From: Symbiodinium natans
Taxonomy: Eukaryota > Sar > Dinophyceae > Suessiales > Symbiodiniaceae
DNA length: 57,318 nucleotides
NCBI GenBank assembly: GCA_905221605.1
Contig: CAJNDS010000979.1
Span: 545,001 to 602,318, forward strand
Reading direction: 5' to 3'
The notes under the pieces are model-generated. The model did not search any database. It saw nothing but the letters and a program-made list of their open reading frames with translations, and had not been told where the DNA came from. Of the stretch, positions 43,917 to 53,681 are shown piece by piece (the first letter of the stretch is position 1; each line of letters begins with the position of its first letter). A program made the position numbers and the translations under genes.

Positions 43917-44645
43917 CAAAACCCCTGAACCAAAACCACTAACCTAGACCCTAAACCCTAAACCTTGAACCAAAAACCCTAAACCCTCCCAAACCCTAAA
44001 AACCAACCCACAACCACACCCCGGGGGGGGGGGGGGGCCTAAACCCTAAACCCTAAACCCTAGACCCTAGACCCTAGACCCTAATTAAACCCTAAACTCT
44101 AAACCCTAAACCTGAAACCCTGACCCAAAACCCTAAAACCCTAAACGCCCACAACCACACCTCTTTATATTTGTATGTATATATACATACATATAAAAAT
44201 AAGCATTATCTTCCATAGAAAGTATTTTAAATGCGTAAATGTTCTTCCTTCTCAGGGTACTATGGGGATTGTTGTTTTGCATGTGTTGGGGCTCTTAAGC
44301 AAAGAGCTGTTCTGGGCATGAGGCGGTCAGGGTGCATGCCAAAAGACTGCTGCAGGCTGGCCATCTGTCTTGCTGTGCTTGACTTGAAGGCTTCCTGAAC
44401 TCTCAACCCTAAAGAGCAAACCCTAAACCCGAACCCCTAAACCCTAGGCCCTAAACCCTAAACCCTAAACCCTAAATCAGCCTAAACCCCCAAACTCGCA
44501 GAGAGAAGTGTTCTCCCAGCCTCTCACTTCCCCTGTTCTCCACTGAAAGGACTCAGCTCCACAGCCCTCAGAGCCTGAAACCGTCCCTAAACCCTAAACC
44601 CTAAACCCTAAACCCTAAACCCTAAACCCTAAACCCTAAACGCTT

Positions 44646-44721
44646 GGTAGCCCAGTGGCACTCTTCCACTTTTTTTGGAGGTTCCCTACCCTTGTTATAA
44701 TATGGCTACCGGGCTACGAAG
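44646..44721. mobile_element. Family A TIR element
   Basis: CTTGGTAGCCCAGTGGCAC at the left and ATGGCTACCGGGCTACGAAG at the right, about 76 bp. A fifth copy at 56546-56650 starts CTTGGTAGCCAAGTGGACC and contains CCCTAAA repeats. Confidence 0.55.
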
Positions 44722-45207
44722 AGCCCCAAACCAGGCCTCCAGTCTAACAAAAAACGAGAAACCCCGGAAGCCCTACAAGCCCTGCAAACCCCATAGAAGA
44801 CCGAATCCCGACAACCTGGAATCTACAATCCCTCTGAGCCCTGTGAGCCCGAAGCAACCCACAACCCTCTAAGCCCTAGAAGCCCTAACCAAGAGTCGAA
44901 TCAACCCTAAACCCCCGAAACCCTAAACCCTACTGTTCGGAGGAAAATGGAGGGGGGACACAGGGAAGTGGCCTGGCTGTGAGCATTCAGGCGCGAGTGG
45001 TTGAGGGGCCTTTAGGGGTTTAGGGCTTTAGGGGCTGGTTTGGGGGTTTGGCTGGGGGTTAGGGGTGAGGGTGTGAGGGTTTTGGGGTTGAGGGGTTTGT
45101 GGGGGTATAGGCTTGTGGGGGTTCCGGGTCCGATGGCTTCGAGGGTTTTCCTTCGGAAGGGGCGTGTAGGCTTTTTTTTTTTTTGTGGCGCTTGGTTTAG
45201 GGTCCAG

Positions 45208-45621
45208 GGAAACCCTGCACCCGGCCGTTGCCTTGCAAGCCGAAGCCCATTGAACCACCCCAAAGCCCCAAAGCGTTTAGGGCGAAGGGTCGTTCTCAGA
45301 AAGAAATTTCCCTCGGTTTCTTAGTAGGAAGTGAGGGAATGAGGTCCCTAAACCCTGCTAAACCCTGAACCTCAAACCCTAAACCCTGAACCCTAAACCC
45401 TGAACCCTGAACCCTAAACCCGGAGCCCTAAACCCTAAAACCCTACCCTAAACCCTAAACCCTCGGTTGTTTGCTTTGTTTTATCCTTTTTTGCTTTTTT
45501 TGATCCGGCAGCCGCGTCCCCGGAGCCCTAAACATCTATGCACTGACAGGATGAGGAGGAAGCCGCTGAGGAGAACCCCGCGGCTTCCCCTCGCCAGGAC
45601 CGGCAGGCCCGAATGGCCTAG
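45208..45621 (+). CDS. Two exon-like islands, the second a clear acidic terminal exon
   Basis: Island 45208-45368 after GGTCCAG reads KPCTRPLPCKPKPIEPPQSP then KAFRAKGRSQKEISLGFL. Island 45550-45621 follows ACTGACAG and reads DEEEAAEENPAASPRQDRQA then RMA and TAG, 24 whole codons including the stop. The join between them was not resolved. The second island is one of the most gene-like short pieces in the window. Confidence 0.4.
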
Positions 45622-45939
45622 AGGGCATAGGATTTGGGGATTAGAATTGGGGTTTAGGATTTAGGGTTAGGATTTAGGGTTTAGGGTTTAGGATTTAGGG
45701 TTAGGGTTTAGGGCTGAGGTTCGAGGTGTTGGGGTGTGGGGTGATGGAGGTATATGGAGCTTCAGAGCCCATAGTGCTCCAGAAGCTTCAAGGTGTCAGG
45801 TTTAGGGTCTAGAGTTACCCTAAACCCTAAACCCTAAACCCTAAGCCCTAAACCCTAAACCCTAAACCCTAAACCCTAAACCGCTCTACACCTTAAGCTC
45901 CCTAAACCCAGCGAGCTAGCGCGTGTGCTTTCATTTCAG

Positions 45940-46086
45940 ACGCAGGAGTACAGGCATTGGGAAGTCGGACTTTGGTTCAGGGTCCTATGCAAGATGAATA
46001 TTAGTATTATCCATCTATGTGTAGAAAGACTAAAGAGTAATCAGTTATATATCTTATGTGAAATATTTGTACATGAAGTCTTATGA
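45940..46086 (+). CDS. Exon with strong acceptor (TQEYRHWEVGLWFRVLCK)
   Basis: A pyrimidine-rich TGCTTTCATTTCAG precedes a phase-0 frame reading TQEYRHWEVGLWFRVLCKMN, then ISIIHLCVERLKSNQLYILC, ending TGA at 46084-46086. The second half is AT-rich and may be untranslated or intronic. Confidence 0.35.
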   Translation, partial: TQEYRHWEVGLWFRVLCKMNISIIHLCVERLKSNQLYILCEIFVHEVL

Positions 46087-46377
46087 TAAGGACATATACC
46101 ATATATTGTCATTGATTGCCCGAGTCGTCGAGAACTGAGGCCCTACGCCCTGAAGGCCTCCACTCATTTTTGCTGGATTTGGGCTTTCACGGTCTAGGGT
46201 TTAGCGTTTAGGGTTCAGGGTTCACGGTTTAGGGTTTAGGGTTTAGGGTACTATTCAAGCCAACGTACAAGCTGGTGTTGAACATGTCGCAACCTAAGCC
46301 CGAAACGTGTAGGACGTACGTCGTCGGCCGGGTACAGAGTCAGAGAGTTCTGACACCTCAAGGCTAATGTTGCACAC

Positions 46378-46560
46378 ATGATCACTCTGAGTTTTCTTTG
46401 GGGGTCTTGCGCTGTTTTATACTCCAAACACCCATGCGAAAGCCTGCATCAAGTCTTATCCAAGGAGACTCTGACATACATCAGTGCCTTCTTCAACAAG
46501 CTTTATCCGCATACGGCAGGCATCCTAAGACCAATTTCAACATGGCACGCCTTTTCCTAA
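46378..46560 (+). CDS. Hypothetical open frame (HPCESLHQVLSKETLTYI)
   Basis: An open frame reads LYSKHPCESLHQVLSKETLT then YISAFFNKLYPHTAGILRP and stops in a CCTAAACC repeat. Mixed composition, few low-complexity residues. Unrecognised. Confidence 0.3.
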   Translation: MITLSFLWGSCAVLYSKHPCESLHQVLSKETLTYISAFFNKLYPHTAGILRPISTWHAFS

Positions 46561-46802
46561 ACCCTGAACCATAAACCCTAGACCCTAATCCCCAACCCTA
46601 CAACAGGCTCGACTTGAAAGCCAAACAGGATGGGCATTGTAATCTGCAGTGCCTTACATAGTCTCTCGCCAGGGCGTCATGATTGTACCCCAAACTCCCT
46701 TTTGAAAAAAGGCCTCTGCATTTAGTGTTTAGGGGTTTAGGGGTTTAGGGTTTGGGGTCATGATTTTACCCGGCAAGCCCTTACAAAGGCCCCTTGTAGG
46801 GT

Positions 46803-46892
46803 AAAACCGGCGAGGATCCCGACGTGGAGAAGTCACCCGCGGCGGACACGGCTGAGGCCAATTCATGGGTGCTGAGCTTATTGGGGTTTTAA
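46803..46892 (+). CDS. Acidic exon fragment (TGEDPDVEKSPAADTAEANS)
   Basis: Reads TGEDPDVEKSPAADTAEANS then WVLSLLGF and TAA. GC-rich third positions suggest coding; the stop lies at the edge of a TTTAGGG array. Confidence 0.4.
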   Translation, partial: KTGEDPDVEKSPAADTAEANSWVLSLLGF

Positions 46893-47539
46893 GTTTAGGG
46901 TTTAGGGTTTAGGGTTTAGGGTTTACGTGGGATTGAATTGTTTTGCTTATATGGGGGTGTGTACCCTGGGACTCCATGCATACAATCAGGTCAAAGTCTG
47001 CAGATGTCTATCTGTCTCTATCGTTCTCTCTCTCTCTCTCTTTATATATATATATATATGTATATACATATATTGCACATACTTAAGTAAGGAAACAAAC
47101 GCATAGATACTTTCTGTATCTACATCTATATCTGTATTGTATGTCTATGTCTCGCTATACAAATATACATGACAAATGCTGTTGTGCTACTTGTGTGGGG
47201 CTTGGAGGGGAGCCAGCTAGAAATGAGGGCGGGGGGGGGCATCTAGTGGGTGGGCAGGTTCTGGGCCCGTAGGCTGTAGGGGTGATGTCAGGGTTTGTTG
47301 GCTTTGGGGAGCCTTCTACTAATTAGGGTTTCCCTTAGGGTTTTCAGGGTTCAAAGCCTATGTTCAGCGCTAGGATCTACTTGGACTTAGGCTTCAGGGT
47401 TTAAGGCTACGGTAGCCACAGCCGCCAGCCCCAGACCACTATGTTGGGGGTTACAACCTGACCCTAAACCCTGAACCCTAAACCCTAAACCCTAAAATGC
47501 CTGCCACAGCTACATACTTTATATGGCTTTAGATTGCAG

Positions 47540-47622
47540 GCAGCCCCGTCTGCAAAGCTCGAAGCGCAAACCCGCGGTCCCAACTGTCTACCCAACAGCC
47601 GGAGCCCCCGCATCCTGCAAGC
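47540..47622 (+). CDS. Exon fragment (AAPSAKLEAQTRGPNCL)
   Basis: Follows AGATTGCAG in phase 0 and reads AAPSAKLEAQTRGPNCLPNS then RSPRILQ before a repeat run. The small island 47903-47953 (LNCEAPAQSPKSGEPG) is similar in composition. Confidence 0.3.
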
Positions 47623-48368
47623 CCTAAACTCAGGGTTTAGGATTTAGGGTTTACGGTTTAGGGTTTAGGGTTTAGGGTTTAGGGAACGTGTAGGCCCTAA
47701 ACCCTGAACCCTATAAACCTCGAACGAGGCTAACTGGAGGCCCTACAGGCGCCTAACCCCCACACACCCCAATCCCTCAGCAAAGCTATACTTTGAACCC
47801 TATATATGGGCTGAGAGAAGCCTTAAGCCCTAGACCTTAAACCCTAAATCCTACACCCTAAACCCTAAACCCCAAACCCCAAAACCCCAATCCCCGATCT
47901 CTGAACTGCGAGGCGCCAGCGCAAAGCCCGAAGAGTGGCGAACCTGGAGGTTGGCTCTGGGTGTTCAGGTTTTTGGGGGTTTAGGGTTTAGGCTTTAGGG
48001 TTTGCTCAGGGTTTGGGGTTGGGGTTCAGGGTTAGGGGTTTGGGGTTGTGTTGGCGAAGGGGGGGAGTGGGCGGGGAGGGGCGGGGAAAGGTCACGGGGA
48101 AGATGCAGTCGCTGGAACTCTCTCATAGAGCCACTTGCAACCAAGCCATAAGTAGATGCACCTGCAGGTTAGGGTCTGGCCCTTGGGCTGTATAGTATAG
48201 GGTACATGAGGGGCACAGAAGGGGTCCCCGTTTAAGGGCCCATACTAAGGGACCATGTAACCCCTGAACCCTGAACCCTAAACCTTAAAACCCTAAACCC
48301 TAAACCCCAAACCCCAAACCCCGAACCCTAAACCCTAAACCCCAAACCCCAAACCCCAACCATTCCAG

Positions 48369-49032
48369 TGGTGCAACTGCCCGAAGACCTACCCCAAGAG
48401 GGTTCTGTGCTCGCCATCCTTGAGCCACCTTGCCAGGTGCAACTTCGGGCACGTCCGTTTCCACCGCGCTTTGCGTCGGCTCTTGAGATTTGGGGGATCG
48501 TTTGAGCTGGGCGTGGGGTTTAGGGTTTAGGGTTTAAGGTTTAGGGTTTATGGTTTCCAGTCCACGAAACATGCTGGCTGCTGTCTCACCGAGGGCCTGT
48601 CCTTTGAGTCTTTCCTGGAGTTCTGGCAGAAGCTCCTGCCATCCTCGCCTGAGTTGCCGTTTGCTTGCGAAGAGAGCTCCGCATCAGCTCATGCAGATGT
48701 GAGTACATTTGTTTGCGCCCCAAGGAGAAGGCCCTGAACAGCCGGATTTTGTACTGTGGCGTTACCCGGAACGCATGCAGTCCAACCAAGCCAAACCCCA
48801 TGTGTTTTGTCGCCAGGGAGTTCATACTGTCCACGGCCACCCGCATGAGCGACTACTCACTGCGAGCGCGGGGCTCATGCGTGACATCATCCACAGTGCT
48901 TCCTATAGACCCTGTGCTGTAAATCTCACATCCTCGCGAGCGTCGTCCCTGAGGAGCATCATTCATGATTCATGTAGCTGTACGAAGGGGCTAATATGTG
49001 CTGTGGAGTCTTTGAGCGCTGTGGGAATGGAA
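48369..49032 (+). CDS. Unrecognised gene, three linked exons
   Basis: Exon a 48369-48436 follows an ATTCCAG acceptor and ends at GTGCAA, reading VQLPEDLPQEGSVL then AILEPPCQ in phase 0. Intron 48437-48560 (124 nt, GT-AG) contains degenerate TTTAGGG repeats. Exon b 48561-48698 starts in phase 0 after GGTTTCCAG, reads STKHAGCCLTEGLSFESF then LEFWQKLLP, and ends at a GTGAGT donor in phase 0. Intron 48699-48816 (118 nt) ends CGCCAG. Exon c from 48817 reads GVHTVHGHPHERLLTASAG and stays open to about 49032, where a C-strand telomere-like piece begins; GTAAAT at 48919 is an alternative donor. In exon c another frame (EFILSTATRMSDYSLRAR) is equally attractive, so its frame is uncertain. No family recognised. 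The agreeing phases and similar intron sizes are the main support. Confidence 0.5.
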
Positions 49033-49045
49033 CCTAAACCCTCAA

Positions 49046-49188
49046 CCCTAAACCCTTGGCGGTCCTCGACATGGTCGTGGTGGTCCTGAACGTTTCGGTC
49101 AAGGTGGAGTGTGGTAGTGCTGCAGCCCCGCTGTACACGGTTATAGTGGAGGTTGTCGTGGTATTCGTTGTACTGCTTTTTGCTTAAG
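49046..49188 (+). CDS. Exon with a hydrophobic C-terminal segment
   Basis: An open frame reads AVLDMVVVVLNVSVKVECG, then a Val/Leu/Phe-rich stretch (IVEVVVVFVVLLFA) that resembles a membrane segment, and stops at TAA (49186-49188). That TAA lies in the GCTTAAG core of a family F element, so either the element supplies the stop or a GT at about 49170 splices it out. No family recognised. Confidence 0.35.
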
Positions 49189-49340
49189 AACCCCCCCCAA
49201 AAAAAAAAAAAAACAACAACAACAACAACAACAACAAAAATGTAATAATAATAATAGTTTGTAAATGTAATACTCCCTAGTTTACCCTTATAAGGAAGTC
49301 TTTTTTTTTTTGGGGGGGGGGTTCTTAAGCAGTCGTAGTG
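49170..49340. mobile_element. Family F TIR element
   Basis: TACTGCTTTTTGCTTAAGAA at the left pairs with GGTTCTTAAGCAGTCGTAGT at the right. It contains poly A, (CAA)n, (AAT)n and a poly T/poly G block. A possible fifth copy ends near 44306 (GGCTCTTAAGCAAAG). Confidence 0.6.
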
Positions 49341-49468
49341 GTCCTCACAGTAGCATAGCCTCTTCCTCGAATGTCAGCCCAGAATATGCAGACTTCCTCG
49401 GCCGCGCGCGCGCGCGCGCCCGACCTTTCTAACCCCTAGACCCTGAACCCTAAACTCGATAAGGCCAG

Positions 49469-49735
49469 CACCCCGGGAATGAGGCCTATCAAGCATTCCT
49501 CAAGTGCTCACAGACATTCTTCTACCATTTGCTTACAAGCCCCCCCAAAATTTCAAGGCAATATTCAGGAAGAATATTGTTTGGGTGGGGTTCTGAAGCA
49601 AGTTGCTGGGGCCTCAGCGGCAGGGGTGAGGCTACAAGGGGCATTGGCCTTGAGCCTGACAGTCCAAAGCTACCTGGAACCCCCAAGCCCTGCTGTTCCA
49701 GACCATTCCCACAGAAAACGTGTGTTCTGGTGTGG
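49469..49735 (+). CDS. Exon-like open frame beginning HPGNEAYQAFL
   Basis: The frame opens directly after a GGCCAG acceptor and stays open to 49780, where it runs into a family C element. It starts HPGNEAYQAFLKCSQTFFYH. The HPGN-x-x-(Y/F)-x-x-(L/I) pattern recalls the start of a short algal and diatom domain, DUF6824 from memory, but the rest is too divergent to assign. The later part is rich in Gly, Ser and Pro. Treat as hypothetical. Confidence 0.35.
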
Positions 49736-49746
49736 GGTTTAGGGTT

Positions 49747-49938
49747 GGGATGTTGCCCCCTTCTACGAAACAGTCCGTAATAGGGAGGATAATAGGGGGT
49801 ACGATACGCCCGATGAAGGACTGTTAACCCTAAACCCTAGACCCTAAACCCTAAACCCTAAACCCTAAACCCTAAGCCCTAAACCCTAAACCCTAAACCC
49901 TAAACCCTAAACCCTAACATAAGGGGGAACATCCCAAA
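49747..49938. mobile_element. Family C TIR element split by a telomere-like array
   Basis: TTGGGATGTTGCCCCCTT at the left and AAGGGGGAACATCCCAAA at the right. GGACTGTT runs straight into (CCCTAAA)n at 49826-49917. Confidence 0.6.
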
Positions 49939-50028
49939 CTTAGGGTTTAGGGAGGGTTCTCGTCTCTCAGATCCACAGCGTCGCGCAGGAGGCTCCACCG
50001 CCTTAGTGGGGGGTCACCAGGGGCGATC

Positions 50029-50170
50029 ATACCCAGAGAGCCCAATACACCTTAGTTGAGGAATTAATTAATTAATTAATGAATCAATTAACTAATTATA
50101 TATCTATCCATCTATATATACAGGGATCCAGTATTCTGATTTAAGGAATGTTCCTTCGGCTCTTTGGGTA
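50029..50170. mobile_element. Family B TIR element with AT-rich insertion
   Basis: ATACCCAGAGAGCCCAATAC at the left and CGGCTCTTTGGGTAC at the right, with (ATTA)n-type expansion inside. The right end lacks an AG, so it is not an obvious intron. Confidence 0.55.
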
Positions 50171-50251
50171 CCCGATGGTCCGTTGAATGATCGGCCCTTC
50201 ATAGGGTTCCTCTCTGTCGCTAAACCCCGGTTGGTCCTGCGGATTTTTCAG

Positions 50252-50318
50252 CAGCCCATCGTTCGGGGTTGACATGTTTCAAGACGAGCGAAGCCCCTAT
50301 GACCTTCTCGGACCGAGA
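50252..50318 (+). CDS. Exon fragment (SPSFGVDMFQDERSPYD...)
   Basis: A TTTTTCAG acceptor precedes a 67-nt open segment reading SPSFGVDMFQDERSPYDLLG and ending at a GTAGGC donor. Phase is one base then 22 codons. It lies 80 nt downstream of a family B element. No family recognised. Confidence 0.35.
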
Positions 50319-50697
50319 GTAGGCCCATTTTCCCTTTTTTTAGGGTTGGGGTTCCCTTATAATCCCCTTAAAACCAAAAAGGGTACCCTGTTTGTTCCTA
50401 GGTTACTCCTGGGTCTAGCCTTAGGCAGAAACTAGACCCTAAACCGGCTTTCTCCCAGACTTAACCGAGTAAAGCTGGAGACCGCACCTTTTTTAAGGTA
50501 GAAACGAGGTCCCTGAGATTGACACGCTTCTGATGCAGGCTTCAGGGTTGCGTTCAGGGTTTAGGGTTCAGGGTCTAGGGTTCAACCCTCCACCCTAAAA
50601 CCCTCAACCTCTAAACCCTGAACCCTGAACCCTAAACCCTAAACCCCACAGGGCTTAGGGTTCAAGTTTCAGGGGCACTGTCTCGGGTTCCCTGCAG

Positions 50698-50775
50698 TCT
50701 CTCTCGACCCCTGGGAAGGCTAACGCCCAGCACGGCCCTGAAGACATCGCCACTGGGTTGCAGCTTACTGGGTAG
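50698..50775 (+). CDS. Terminal exon-like fragment (SLSTPGKANAQHGPED...)
   Basis: It follows a CCCTGCAG acceptor and reads SLSTPGKANAQHGPEDIATG then LQLTG, ending in TAG at 50773-50775, where a G-strand telomere-like array begins. The stop may come from the repeat boundary rather than the original gene. Confidence 0.3.
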   Translation, partial: SLSTPGKANAQHGPEDIATGLQLTG

Positions 50776-51426
50776 GGTTTAGGGCTTAGGGTTTAGGATT
50801 TAGGGTTTAGGGTTTAGGGAATAGGGTTTAGGGTTTAGGGTTTAGGGTTTATTGTTTAGGGGTCGGAATAATTCATTACTAATAGTATTCCCTAATAGTC
50901 CCTTGATAGTTTTACTATAATCATCCCCCCCCAAACCCTATTCCAATTTTACGGCCCCTTTGTTAGGTTTTTGTATTGGTCTTGAACTTGAGGGTTTGGG
51001 GTTTCAGGTTTAGGGTCTAGGGTTTAGGGTTGAGGGTTTCGGTTCAGGATTTAGGTAGGGTTCAGGGCTTAGGGCTTTGGGCTCTGGGCTCTGGGCTTAG
51101 GTTTTATTGTCTAGGGTCTAGGGTTTAGGATTCAGGGTTTAGGGTTTAGGGAATTATTGCGACCCTACGCCCCATAAAGCTCGAAACCCTGAACCTGACT
51201 CCTGACGGTCTTAAATCACAACTTGGCATCTCAACCCTAGAACCCAAAGCCCGACAAACGCCGCAACCCCCAGCAAGCCCCACAAAGCCTCATAAGCCCT
51301 AAATCCCTAGTAAGAGACTCTGCAAAAAGAGCTCCGAATCATGAATCCTGAATCTTAAGCCTTAGACACCCTCAAAACCCTAAACCCTAAACCCTAAACC
51401 CTACATTTCCTACGCGCTTTTTCAAG

Positions 51427-52047
51427 GCTGGGGAGCTGCAGCGGCTGCAGGAGGCGCCAAAGAGTCGTAGTGGCCCAGCTTCGCTTTTTTTTTTTTTGGG
51501 GGGGGGGGGGGGTGGGGTGGTGGTTAGGGTTTAGGGTTTAGGGTTTAGGGTTTAGGGTTTAGGGTTTAGGGTTTAGGGTTTAGGGTTTAGGGTTTACGGT
51601 TTACGTTGTTTAGGTGCGCCGGCAGAGGATTTCATCTCAAGGGTTTTTACCGTCTCAGATGGGATTTCTAGAAGTGTTTCTTTGCAACTTCCGCGCCCTT
51701 TGAGCAGAACCCGGCTTGATGAACCATGGCAGGTTACAGTTCTGCAAGCCTACAAGATTGCGAGCGCGTTGTTGCAGGCCTGCCGGTTGACGGTGTATAA
51801 TATAAGGGCCGCCCATAGTAGACCTACAAATAGCAGGATCCCTTGAAAATACGGCCCCCAATAAGGTACCCCTAATGTCGTTAAACCCCCCATCCAGTGC
51901 ACTTGTGGGTTTTCGGGTGCTTGTTCTGGGTTTGTCCAGGCACTCGCAGGTCCGCAGAAGCTCTCAACCCCAAGTAGTCCCGGTTCCCTCAACATGCTAA
52001 GAGACCCAGAGTGCCCTCAACAACCTTACTGCAAGCCTAAACCCTAA
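51427..52047 (+). CDS. Unrecognised gene, three exons, one joined by a phase-0 intron
   Basis: Exon a 51427-51483 follows TTCAAG and reads AGELQRLQEAPKSRSG. Exon b 51614-51792 starts after a telomere-like TTTAG and reads GAPAEDFISRVFTVSDGISR, later WQVTVLQAYKIASALLQAC. It ends in phase 0 at GTGTAT. Intron 51793-51897 (105 nt, ending CCAG) is a family I element. Exon c 51898-52047 resumes in phase 0 with CTCGFSGACSGFVQALAG and stops at TAA inside a CCCTAAA repeat, so the true end could be a splice site just upstream. Exon a is separated from b by a polyT/polyG tract and an 84-bp TTTAGGG array; linking it is an inference. No family recognised. Confidence 0.5.
51523..51606 (+). repeat. Telomere-like array, G-strand
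   Basis: About 11 TTTAGGG units between exons a and b of the gene at 51.4-52.0 kb, after a poly T/poly G tract. Confidence 0.95.
51793..51897 (+). mobile_element. Family I element acting as an intron
   Basis: 105 bp GT-AG. It shares AATAGCAGGATCCCTTG and CCCCTAATGTCGTTAAAC with 11465-11559 (same strand; ends GTTTACGA and TCGTAAAC) and with 13224-13312 (opposite strand). Confidence 0.5.
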
Positions 52048-52314
52048 ACCCAGTTGAAGATGAAGAACTTTGCAATTCTGCCACATCTTGTGCTTGGATA
52101 GACCAGGGACTTCGGGAATGGGGTACCATATGTCCCCCTGTATTCTGTCTCTTCCGGGATCATATGGGGTTTCCGAGAATCGGAGCACACTTTTTTGGGG
52201 TTCCTTCAAAGGGACAAGGGATTATGTCCTTTTGGGGTATATGAGGGGTACCTCCTGTTTTCGGAAGTTCCCATATATAGGTAGGGTACTGCTAACTAAC
52301 CCTGAACCCTACAG

Positions 52315-52409
52315 GACCGACTGAACCTAACACCGCCAAACGTCCGAAGCCGCCGACCCTAGCAGCGCGATGGCCTGAGGCCAGAAAAGCTGAGCACCAA
52401 GGCCTTTGA
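52315..52409 (+). CDS. Basic terminal exon (PTEPNTAKRPKPPTLAA...)
   Basis: It follows a CCTACAG acceptor and reads PTEPNTAKRPKPPTLAARWP, then EARKAEHQGL and TGA at 52407-52409. Lys/Arg/Pro-rich composition suggests a disordered tail. It may be the last exon of the gene at 51427-52047, but no joining path was verified. Confidence 0.4.
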
Positions 52410-52775
52410 TTGGGGTGCAGAGGTGGAGGTGCTTAGGCTATAGGGTTTAGGGTGTAGGATTTAGGGTTTAGGGCTTAGGGCTTAGGGTTTAGGGTTTGGG
52501 GTTTGGGGTTTGGGGTTTAGGGTTTAGGGCTTAGGGCAAGGTGTTTTGAGGGGTTTCAAGGATGCATCTGTCCCTCGCCGACTTGTAGAGACAACTTGCA
52601 GGTAGGTGATCAGTCAGTTCAAAGGTTCTTCATGGGAAGTTGACTGGGTAGGCCCTTGGGATGTTTCGTATTCTTCCTTATTGGGTTTAAGAGGATCTTA
52701 TGTAGTAAGACTAACAAAATTCCTAACCCTAAACCCTAAACCCTAAACCCTAAACCCTAAGCCCCAAACTTTCAG

Positions 52776-52854
52776 AGTGCTTGAAGGGCCTCCCGAGTTG
52801 AGGAGCTGTGTTTGGCTGAGGCTGCTTTTGAAGCCCGCACCTGACAAGAAATAG
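52776..52854 (+). CDS. Terminal exon-like fragment (VLEGPPELRSCVW...)
   Basis: An ACTTTCAG acceptor follows a C-strand telomere-like array. The frame reads VLEGPPELRSCVWLRLLLKP then APDKK and stops at TAG (52852-52854). The AG is embedded at the array edge, as at several other islands here. Confidence 0.35.
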
Positions 52855-53023
52855 GCGGCACCTGAAGTCTCAAGCCTACGGTGCTGAGTGCGCAACCTTG
52901 AAAGGGTTTGGGGTTTAGGGTTTAGGGTTTAGGGTTTAGGGTTTAGGGTTTAGGGCATGGTTTAGGGTTTAGGGCTCAGGTTTTTGGGGGGTCGTTGGGT
53001 CTCTAGGCTATCAGGGTGTACAG

Positions 53024-53320
53024 CACGACTCCGAATTGGCCAACCCTACGGCGGTTGCCTCTCTTCATCCTCAAAATTTGCTAGCCCAGTGGTACCCTTT
53101 TGCCAGTTTTCGTGGTTTTAGGTGCCCTTATTATAACCCCAAAAGGGTTTAGGGTTTAGGGTTTAGGGTGCCCCTACTACAGCATGATTACTGGGCTACC
53201 AAGGAATCGAGAGTTGAGGGTTCGGGGTTTGGGCATTTTTCCTTCCTGCCTGAAGGTCTCAGAGCGCAGGAGTGGTACGTTACAGTCGAAGGGTCGTAGG
53301 GTCGTAGGCTTGTAGGCTTG
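53024..53320 (+). CDS. Two exons joined across a family A element
   Basis: Exon a 53024-53079 follows TGTACAG and reads HDSELANPTAVASLHPQN plus two bases. Intron 53080-53203 (124 nt) is a family A TIR element carrying a short TTTAGGG run. It starts GCTAGC (GC donor) and ends CTACCAAG. Exon b resumes with a completed Leu codon and reads NRELRVRGLGIFPSCLKV then SERRSGTLQSKGRR, stopping in the minisatellite after 53285. A second frame in exon b is also open, so the join is suggestive rather than proven. Confidence 0.4.
53080..53203 (+). mobile_element. Family A TIR element acting as a GC-AG intron
   Basis: GCTAGCCCAGTGGTACCC at the left and ATTACTGGGCTACCAAG at the right, with a TTTAGGG run inside. 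Removing it joins two open frames. Confidence 0.5.
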
Positions 53321-53400
53321 TAGGGTTGTAGGGTTGTGGGTTTAGGGTTGTAGGGTTGTAGGGTTGTCGGGTTGTGTGGTTGTGGGGTCGTAGGGTTTGG
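53285..53400 (+). repeat. GTAGG(C/G)TT minisatellite
   Basis: Units of about 10 bp, TTGTAGGGTT with TCGTAGGG and TTGTGGGT variants, probably derived from telomere-like repeats. Confidence 0.8.
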
Positions 53401-53456
53401 GGTTCGGTTGTGGCTTATGAGCTTCCGAGTTTGCCGTAAGCCCAATCGATGCCCAG

Positions 53457-53526
53457 GGCTGAAAATGGCCGATTGGAAAGTTTTCTTGGCCTCTACGCAG
53501 ACCATGCTCGAACAGGCCATGTTCAG
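53457..53526 (+). CDS. Exon fragment (ADWKVFLASTQTMLEQ...)
   Basis: It lies between a GCCCAG acceptor and a GTTAAG donor and reads LKMADWKVFLASTQTMLEQA then MF plus two bases. Amphipathic helix-like. No family recognised. Confidence 0.4.
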
Positions 53527-53681
53527 GTTAAGGGCGTTTAGGGTTTTCAGACGTTCCTATAGGATTTTGGGCATTTCTTCACTCCTAGACTCCTAGTGCC
53601 CCTTATGAAGCACATTTTCAGCAGGAAAAGAATCCCCTCTTCCAATTCTTTCATTGTAGGTTATTTGGGAGCCTAGTTTAG

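Noticed and set aside
43728-43947. Pro-rich and Gly-rich frames
   Set aside because: C homopolymer translated in several phases.
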